In this document: one piece after another, positions 57,958 to 64,000 of the stretch
How positions within the stretch are numbered: the first letter of the stretch is position 1
Layout: each line of letters begins with the position of its first letter
Assembly: GCA_902592275.1 (NCBI GenBank)
Contig: CACJDW010000005.1
Coordinates: 1-64,000, forward strand
DNA from: an uncultured Pelagibacteraceae bacterium
Lineage (GTDB): Bacteria; Pseudomonadota; Alphaproteobacteria; Pelagibacterales; Pelagibacteraceae
Direction: 5' to 3'
Length of the DNA stretch: 64,000 bases
Program-made: the position numbers and the translations under genes
The notes under the pieces: model-generated
Told to the model about the DNA's origin: nothing
Seen by the model: only the letters and a program-made list of their open reading frames with translations
Databases searched by the model: none

Positions 57958-59397
57958 ATGGATAAAACATATTTTTTAACTCAATCAACATCATTAATAT
58001 TAGTAATTGCAATTAGTTTAATATTTGCTTTTTTAGGAATTCTTCATTCTAAAAAATTTACAGGAATTAATAATTATTTAACTGCAAATAGAAACATCGG
58101 TTTATTTTCACTTACCACAAGTCTTGTAGCATCAGCTTTAGGTGCTTGGATTTTATTTGGTCCAGTTGCAGCCGCAACCTGGGGCGGGGTAGGTGCTGTT
58201 ATTGGTTATGCATTAGGCACAGCTTTTCCAATGATTTTCTTAATTTATTTTGGAAAAAAAATTAGACATGAATTTCCAAAAGGATCTTCTTTAGTTGAGT
58301 TTATGAGAAAGAAATTTGGCAAAAGTCTATTTAAGTTAATTTTGTTAATGACGATCTTTTACATGTTCATTTTTCTTTGTGCAGAAGTAACGGCAGTTGC
58401 TGTATTAATTAATTATATATCTGGAACAGAATTGTGGATTACAGCATTAATAGTCTTGGTAGCTACCTTAAGCTACACCCTTTATGGTGGATTAAGAGCG
58501 TCAATATTTACTGATAATATTCAAATGATTGTAATAGGTGTTTTATTATTTATTTTGATTTCAATTATTGGTTCATCTTCAGGAAATAATTTTTCTTTTT
58601 CTTTAATTAATGAGAAAAACCCTCAACTAATAAGTTCAAATTATATTCCAGGATATACTGCTGGATTAACTTTCTTTATAGCAGTTGCAGCAACAAATTT
58701 ATTTCATCAAGGAAACTGGCAAAGAGTGTATGCAGCAAAAGATTATCAAACATTAAAAACAAGTTTGATAATTTCTTTCTTTATTATTATTCCAATAGTT
58801 TTTTTAATGGGTTTTATTGGAATGGTTTCATTTTCAATGGATCCATCTGTTAGACCTGATTTAGGTTTTTTTAGTTTATTATTAAAAGATCAAACTGAAA
58901 TTTTATCCTTATTGATTATTATTCTTGGTCTTGCATTAACAGTTTCTACTGTTGATACTTTGGTTAATGCTATTTCTAGTTTATTTGTAGTTGATGGCAA
59001 AGCAACTTTTAATTTAGATAAAAAAACTGATTACTTAAAAATATCTAAATATTTCATTTTAATCTTATCCGTAATTGCATTTGGTGTTGCTTCAAAAGGA
59101 TTTGATATTTTATATTTATTCTTACTTGCAGATTTATTTTGTTGTGCGTTTGTAGTGACTGTTTTTTATAGCTTCTATAATAAAGTTGATGAAAAAACCG
59201 CTTATGTTTCAATTATAATTGGTTTAGTTGCTGGATTTTTAATGTTTCCATTTCCAGATTTTTCTAAAAGTTTATTAGTGGGAGTATTTTTGTCTAAAGA
59301 CCTGTTTTCACCATTTATAGCTCAATCTTTATTATTTTTATCTTTTTTGATTGCAACATTCTTGCCTGCAATAATCTTAAAAACTAAATTTAAATAG
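57958..59397 (+). CDS. thiV: Sodium:solute symporter family transporter, TPP-riboswitch controlled (ThiV-like)
   Basis: SSS-family multi-pass protein starting 3 nt after the TPP riboswitch; LTANRNIGLFSLTTSLVASALGAWILFGP. Confidence 0.8.
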   Translation: MDKTYFLTQSTSLILVIAISLIFAFLGILHSKKFTGINNYLTANRNIGLFSLTTSLVASALGAWILFGPVAAATWGGVGAVIGYALGTAFPMIFLIYFGKKIRHEFPKGSSLVEFMRKKFGKSLFKLILLMTIFYMFIFLCAEVTAVAVLINYISGTELWITALIVLVATLSYTLYGGLRASIFTDNIQMIVIGVLLFILISIIGSSSGNNFSFSLINEKNPQLISSNYIPGYTAGLTFFIAVAATNLFHQGNWQRVYAAKDYQTLKTSLIISFFIIIPIVFLMGFIGMVSFSMDPSVRPDLGFFSLLLKDQTEILSLLIIILGLALTVSTVDTLVNAISSLFVVDGKATFNLDKKTDYLKISKYFILILSVIAFGVASKGFDILYLFLLADLFCCAFVVTVFYSFYNKVDEKTAYVSIIIGLVAGFLMFPFPDFSKSLLVGVFLSKDLFSPFIAQSLLFLSFLIATFLPAIILKTKFK

Positions 59398-59758
59398 AGG
59401 ATTTTAAAGCATCATAAATAAGTTCTTTAGTGGTCTCACCAATGCTTCTGTAAACTTCTTTATTATCTTTAAAAATTAAAAGTGTTGTTTGATATTGAAC
59501 GTTAAAAAATTGAGCAATTTCTTTATTTGTTACATCAAAAGCAAAGTACTCCATATTATCAAAATCATTTTTTGCTTTTTCAAGAACTTTCATTTGGCTA
59601 GCACAAGAAGTACAATATTTAATCCAAGAACTAACCACCACAACTTTTCCTTCTGATAGAGCTTTATCAAACAACTCTTTACTATAAGTGGTTTCTTTTC
59701 CAATTGCCTTAGTGCTAAATGCTAATACAAAACAGATAAATACTAAAAATTTTTTCAT
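59390..59758 (-). CDS. Thioredoxin-fold protein with signal peptide
   Basis: VVVVSSWIKYCTSCASQMKVLEKAKNDF with CxxC. Confidence 0.75.
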   Translation of the reverse strand: MKKFLVFICFVLAFSTKAIGKETTYSKELFDKALSEGKVVVVSSWIKYCTSCASQMKVLEKAKNDFDNMEYFAFDVTNKEIAQFFNVQYQTTLLIFKDNKEVYRSIGETTKELIYDALKSSI

Positions 59759-59803
59759 TAAACCAAAATTAAGGTAAATTTTAATTTATTGTAATACTAT
59801 AAA

Positions 59804-60763
59804 TTGTCTCTATATATGCCTAACCACATGTCAAACGAGCAAATAAGCATAAATAACCTGTCAAAAGTGTACGATAATGGTTTTGAGGCATTAAAAAAAA
59901 TAAACCTAAATATTAAGAAGGGTGAAATTTTTGCAATGCTTGGACCAAATGGTGCAGGAAAAACTACACTTATAAGTATTATCTGTGGGATAGTAAGACC
60001 ATCTTCTGGGAAAGTTACAGTAGATGAATTTGATATTATTGATGATTATAGAGAAACAAGATCTAGAATTGGATTAGTTCCTCAAGAGTTAACTTTAGAG
60101 CAATTTGAAACTGTATTTAATAACGTTTCATATTCTAGAGGTTTGTACGGGAAAAAACCTGACCCTAAACATATTGAGAAAGTTTTAAAAGATCTAAGTC
60201 TATGGGATAAAAAAGATTTAAGGCTTAGACAATTATCTGGGGGAATGAAAAGAAGAGTTTTGATTGCAAAAGCATTATCTCATGAACCAACCATTTTATT
60301 TTTAGATGAACCAACTGCTGGAGTAGATGTTGAGTTAAGGCAAGACATGTGGAAAGTTGTTGAGAGTCTAAGAAAAACTGGTGTTACAATAATTTTAACA
60401 ACACACTACATAGAGGAAGCCGAAGCTATTGCAGATAGAGTAGGGGTAATCAATCAAGGAGAAATTATAGTGGTTGATGAAACAAAAGAATTATTAAAGA
60501 AAATGGGCCACAAGAAACTCACTGTGGACTTACAAGAAGAAGTTAAAGAATTACCAAGTAGTTTAGAAAAATATAATCTTGAAATTGGTAAAGATAAAAT
60601 GTCAATAGATTATACTTATAATGTTCAAGCAAAACAAACAGGGATAACAAATTTACTTCAAGATTTAAAAGATGCAGGTTTAAAATTAAAAGATTTAAAA
60701 ACGGAACAAAGCACATTAGAAAAAATATTTGTCAGTTTAGTAAAGGAAAATAATGAAATTTAA
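59804..60763 (+). CDS. ABC-2 type transporter ATP-binding protein (YadG-like); ATG start at 59816 or 59828 possible
   Basis: [43 protein letters not shown]. Confidence 0.9.
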   Translation: MSLYMPNHMSNEQISINNLSKVYDNGFEALKKINLNIKKGEIFAMLGPNGAGKTTLISIICGIVRPSSGKVTVDEFDIIDDYRETRSRIGLVPQELTLEQFETVFNNVSYSRGLYGKKPDPKHIEKVLKDLSLWDKKDLRLRQLSGGMKRRVLIAKALSHEPTILFLDEPTAGVDVELRQDMWKVVESLRKTGVTIILTTHYIEEAEAIADRVGVINQGEIIVVDETKELLKKMGHKKLTVDLQEEVKELPSSLEKYNLEIGKDKMSIDYTYNVQAKQTGITNLLQDLKDAGLKLKDLKTEQSTLEKIFVSLVKENNEI

Positions 60764-61520
60764 TTATTATGCTTTTAAAGCAATTTATCTACATGAGATG
60801 GATAGATTTAAACGGACATTGATGCAATCTTTGTTATCGCCAGTTTTATCTACCTCTTTATATTTTATTGTTTTTGGATCAGTAATTGGAGGCTATGTAG
60901 AAAATATTGATGGGATTAGTTATGGATCATACATTGTTCCAGGTTTATTGATGCTTACTCTTTTAACTCAATCAATCAGTAACACATCCTTTGGTATATT
61001 TTTTCCTAAATTTAATGGAACTATTTATGAAATCTTGGCAGCTCCCATATCAACTTTAGAAATTGTTCTTGCTTTTGTTGGTGCTGGTGCAACAAAAACT
61101 TTAATTGTAGGTTTTGTAATTTTTATAACGGCAACATTTTTTGTAGAGGTAGATGTAAAATATCCTTTATTAATGATATTTTTATTAGTTTTAGTTGCTT
61201 TTACTTTTGCCTTGTTTGGTTTTTTAATCGGATTGATGAGTTCTAACTTTGAGCAAATGTCAATTATACCAACACTAGTTATTACTCCGATGGTATTTTT
61301 AGGTGGAAGTTTATATTCTTTAGATATGCTGCCAGAATTTTGGCAGATGGTTACATATTTTAATCCAGTAGTTTATTTAATAAATGGATTAAGATTTTCA
61401 TTTTATGGAGTATCAGATTTTAATATTTGGGTTAGCATCATTTCTATGGTTGCTTTTTTATTAGGATGCATCACGATTGTTACTATTTTACTTAAAAAAG
61501 GCTACAATATTAAGTCTTAA
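60753..61520 (+). CDS. ABC-2 type transporter permease (YadH-like)
   Basis: Hydrophobic, [41 protein letters not shown]; overlaps ATPase gene. Confidence 0.9.
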   Translation: MKFNYYAFKAIYLHEMDRFKRTLMQSLLSPVLSTSLYFIVFGSVIGGYVENIDGISYGSYIVPGLLMLTLLTQSISNTSFGIFFPKFNGTIYEILAAPISTLEIVLAFVGAGATKTLIVGFVIFITATFFVEVDVKYPLLMIFLLVLVAFTFALFGFLIGLMSSNFEQMSIIPTLVITPMVFLGGSLYSLDMLPEFWQMVTYFNPVVYLINGLRFSFYGVSDFNIWVSIISMVAFLLGCITIVTILLKKGYNIKS

Positions 61521-61530
61521 TCACACAATT

Positions 61531-61555
61531 AAAAAAATAGCCCCGTTAAGGGCTA
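61531..61555 (-). terminator. Intrinsic terminator downstream of aceA
   Basis: Minus strand TAGCCCTTAACGGGGCTATTTTTTT. Confidence 0.75.
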
Positions 61556-61583
61556 CTAAAAAAATGGAGAGGGAAGTTTTTTT

Positions 61584-62858
61584 TTAAAACTGTTCTGACT
61601 CTGTAGATCCAGCCATTGCTGTAGTTGAGCTTTGACCGCTACTGATAGTATTTGATACTGCATCAAAATAAGATGTACCAACTTCTCTTTGGTGTTTAAC
61701 ACTAGTATAACCATCTTTTTCTCGAGCAAATTCTTGTTGTTGAATTCTAGAGTATGCAGCCATACCTTCTTTTCTGTATTTTTCAGCAAGTTCAAAGATT
61801 GCAATATTTTGAGTATGAAAACCAGCAAGAGTAATAAATTGAAATTTATAACCCATTTTTGCAATTTCTTGTTGGAATGAAGCAATTTCATCATCGCTTA
61901 GATGTTTTTTCCAATTAAAAGAAGGTGAACAATTATAAGCTAAAAGTTTTCCAGGAAATTTTTCATGTATTGCATCAGCAAACTTTTTAGCTTCTGCTAA
62001 ATTAGGCGTTGCTGTTTCACACCAAATTAAATCAGCATAAGGTGCATAAGCTAAACCTCTAGAGATAGCCTGTTCAATTCCATCTTTCACATAATGAAAA
62101 CCTTCAGGAGATCTTTCACCAGTTAAAAATGGTTTATCATTTTCATCAAAATCATTCGTAATTAGTTTTGCAGCATTCGCATCAGTTCTAGCTAAAATAA
62201 TTAATGGAACCTCTGCAATATCAGCAGCTAATCTTGCAGCTTTAAGATTTTTTACCATTGTTCCTGTTGGAACTAAAACTTTACCACCCATGTGACCACA
62301 TTTTTTTTCACTAGCTAGTTGATCTTCAAAGTGTACACCTGCAGTACCTGCTCTTATAAATTTTTTAGTTAATTCAAACACATTTAATGGACCACCAAAT
62401 CCAGCTTCTCCATCAGCAATAATAGGCAACATGTAATCTGTTCTATCTTCTTTTTTCATATCACCGTCTTGCATTTCCATATGTTGAATTTGATCAGCTC
62501 TGATTAAAGAATTATTCATAGACTCAACTAATTTTGGTGCACTGTCATAAGGATATAGAGATTGATCTGGGTACATTTCACCAGCTGTATTAGCATCAGC
62601 AGCAACTTGCCATCCGCTTAAATAAATTGCTTTTAAACCAGCTTTTGCATGCTGAACTGCTTGATTACCTGACAAAGAGCCGAGCGTGTTCACGTATGGC
62701 TCAGAATTTAATAATTTCCAAAGTTTTTGAGATTGGTTTTTACACAAAGAATATTCAATTTTAATTGAGCCTCTTAATCTTTCAACTTCCTCATCAGTGT
62801 AGTCTCTTTTTATTCCAGCAAATCTTTTTAAGTCGTATGAGATTTTTTCTGCACTCAT
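61584..62858 (-). CDS. aceA: Isocitrate lyase
   Basis: [38 protein letters not shown] (KKCGH), [11 protein letters not shown]. Confidence 0.96.
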   Translation of the reverse strand: MSAEKISYDLKRFAGIKRDYTDEEVERLRGSIKIEYSLCKNQSQKLWKLLNSEPYVNTLGSLSGNQAVQHAKAGLKAIYLSGWQVAADANTAGEMYPDQSLYPYDSAPKLVESMNNSLIRADQIQHMEMQDGDMKKEDRTDYMLPIIADGEAGFGGPLNVFELTKKFIRAGTAGVHFEDQLASEKKCGHMGGKVLVPTGTMVKNLKAARLAADIAEVPLIILARTDANAAKLITNDFDENDKPFLTGERSPEGFHYVKDGIEQAISRGLAYAPYADLIWCETATPNLAEAKKFADAIHEKFPGKLLAYNCSPSFNWKKHLSDDEIASFQQEIAKMGYKFQFITLAGFHTQNIAIFELAEKYRKEGMAAYSRIQQQEFAREKDGYTSVKHQREVGTSYFDAVSNTISSGQSSTTAMAGSTESEQF

Positions 62859-62909
62859 TTTTTAGTTTCCTTTGTATTTTAATTTAGAAAATTGAGTAAG
62901 GAGAATGAA

Positions 62910-63071
62910 TTAGTTGCTATCGTCTAAGGCTTTGATTAGCTCACTCATTCCACTTGAACCCCAATCACAATGATCATCTCTCATATAGATTCCTCTACTG
63001 TTGTGCTGATCTAAGTCCTCTTTTTTGATGATTTGAGCTTCATTTTCTGTGTTTTTTAAATTTTTATCCAT
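62910..63071 (-). CDS. Small ORF, 53 aa, upstream of aceA (hypothetical)
   Basis: Manual translation MDKNLKNTENEAQIIKKEDLDQHNSRGIYMRDDHCDWGSSGMSELIKALDDSN; below ORF-track cutoff; fills the gap between aceA and the divergent regulator. Confidence 0.5.
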   Translation of the reverse strand: MDKNLKNTENEAQIIKKEDLDQHNSRGIYMRDDHCDWGSSGMSELIKALDDSN

Positions 63072-63175
63072 GTAAATTATATATTTTACAGAATTTACAA
63101 AATCTATAAAAAACGTTAAAAAGCTTTGTAAATAGGGAAAAAAAATTGTAAAAATAAATTTACAAAATTTACAAA
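63071..63175. promoter_or_regulatory. Cluster of TTTACAAA/TTTGTAAA operator-like sites between sORF-aceA and the divergent regulator
   Basis: TGTAAA-N8-TTTACA around 63071-63090; TTTACAAA at 63094, 63159 and 63168; TTTGTAAA at 63125. Confidence 0.6.
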
Positions 63176-63183
63176 TAGTAAAT

Positions 63184-64000
63184 ATGAGTCAAATAGATTT
63201 AAAAATAGGCCCAAAAATCAAGTCTTTTAGAAGACAGCTCGGTCTTCAAGCAAATAAATTAGCAGAAGATTTAAACATTTCTCCAAGTTATTTGAATCTT
63301 ATTGAAAATGGAAAAAGAAAAATTGACGGTGATCTACTATTAAACTTATGTGAAAGATTAAATATTCAGTTATCAGATCTTACTTCAAAAACAGATATTA
63401 ATCTTCAAAATAATATTTCTGAAATTTTAGATGATAGTTTATTCGAAGATTTAGATATTTTAGGACCTGAAGTAAAAGATTTAGTTAGTACTAATCCAAA
63501 AATTGGAAAAGCAATTGTAAGACTTGGAGATATTTTAAAGAAAAAAGATCACGAACTAATTAATAAAATTGAAAAAATTTCTGGGAAAATTGTTGATAAT
63601 AGAAAAAATTCTTTTCCAGGAGAAGTTATTTCAGACTTTTTACAAGATAATAAAAATTATTTTCCTAAATTAGAAGAATTTGCAAATAAAGTATTTGATA
63701 AAATTCAAAAAAATAATCGTACAAGATACATTGCTTTGTGTGAATATTTGTATTCAGAATATTCTATTACTGTAAAAGATGTTATTCCTGATGAAAGCAA
63801 ACCATTTTCAAAAATTTATAATAAAAATAAAAAAGAGTTATTGCTTAGTGATTACAGTTCACTAGAAACAAAAAAATTACATGCAGCTGCACAAATAGCA
63901 CAAGAAGGTGCAAATAAAGAAATTGATGACTATCTTTCAAAATTTAGTTTTCCATCTGAGGAGTCAAAAAAGTTAACTAAAGTTGCTTTACTAAATTATT
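63184..64000 (+). CDS. XRE-family regulator of the RamB/ScfR (short-chain fatty acyl regulator) type, truncated at window end
   Basis: MSQIDLKIGPKIKSFRRQLGLQANKLAEDLNISPSYLNLIENGKRKIDGDLLLNLCERLNIQLSDL; open to window end; divergent to aceA. Confidence 0.82.
   Translation, partial: MSQIDLKIGPKIKSFRRQLGLQANKLAEDLNISPSYLNLIENGKRKIDGDLLLNLCERLNIQLSDLTSKTDINLQNNISEILDDSLFEDLDILGPEVKDLVSTNPKIGKAIVRLGDILKKKDHELINKIEKISGKIVDNRKNSFPGEVISDFLQDNKNYFPKLEEFANKVFDKIQKNNRTRYIALCEYLYSEYSITVKDVIPDESKPFSKIYNKNKKELLLSDYSSLETKKLHAAAQIAQEGANKEIDDYLSKFSFPSEESKKLTKVALLNY

Noticed and set aside
61556-61894. 112-aa minus-strand ORF
   Set aside because: Overlaps the terminator and C-terminal coding region of aceA in another frame; low-complexity Leu/Lys-rich translation
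1-64000. CRISPR array, prophage, transposon or restriction-modification/defence island
   Set aside because: No spaced direct repeats, transposase, integrase, phage structural or defence genes were recognised; the window is metabolic and regulatory

Overview
AT-rich chromosomal window whose gene content, riboswitches and compact operons look like a SAR11 / Pelagibacterales (marine alphaproteobacterial) genome; taxonomy is inferred, not tested. About 60 supported CDS. Main blocks: (a) a partial bhmT-like methyltransferase behind what reads as a tandem SAM-II/SAM-V riboswitch (1-890); (b) a 2.3-12.7 kb molybdenum island (moaB, form-II CoxL-type molybdenum hydroxylase with CoxG/S/L/M, split XdhC, MocA-like, MsrPQ, moaEDCA); (c) a 15.4-56.9 kb polyol/sugar-acid catabolic region with four uptake systems (FrcBCA-like, GlpVPQ(small)ST-like, TctCBA, UgpBAEC-like), DhaK/DhaL without DhaM, IolE and IolD homologues, six Gfo/Idh/MocA oxidoreductases, PanB/PanE/HpaI/PdxA-like enzymes, ROK kinase, SDRs, mutarotase and tartrate dehydrogenase; (d) a TPP riboswitch in front of a Na+/solute symporter (thiV-like); (e) isocitrate lyase divergent from a RamB/ScfR-type regulator with repeated TTTACAAA sites between them. 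No tRNA, rRNA, CRISPR or mobile element was recognised. The most notable non-coding signals are intrinsic-terminator hairpins directly after the substrate-binding-protein gene in all four transporter operons (one lies inside the tctB reading frame), a shared AT-rich palindromic motif in four intergenic gaps of the catabolic region, and a ~53-nt near-perfect palindrome abutting the moaA start codon.
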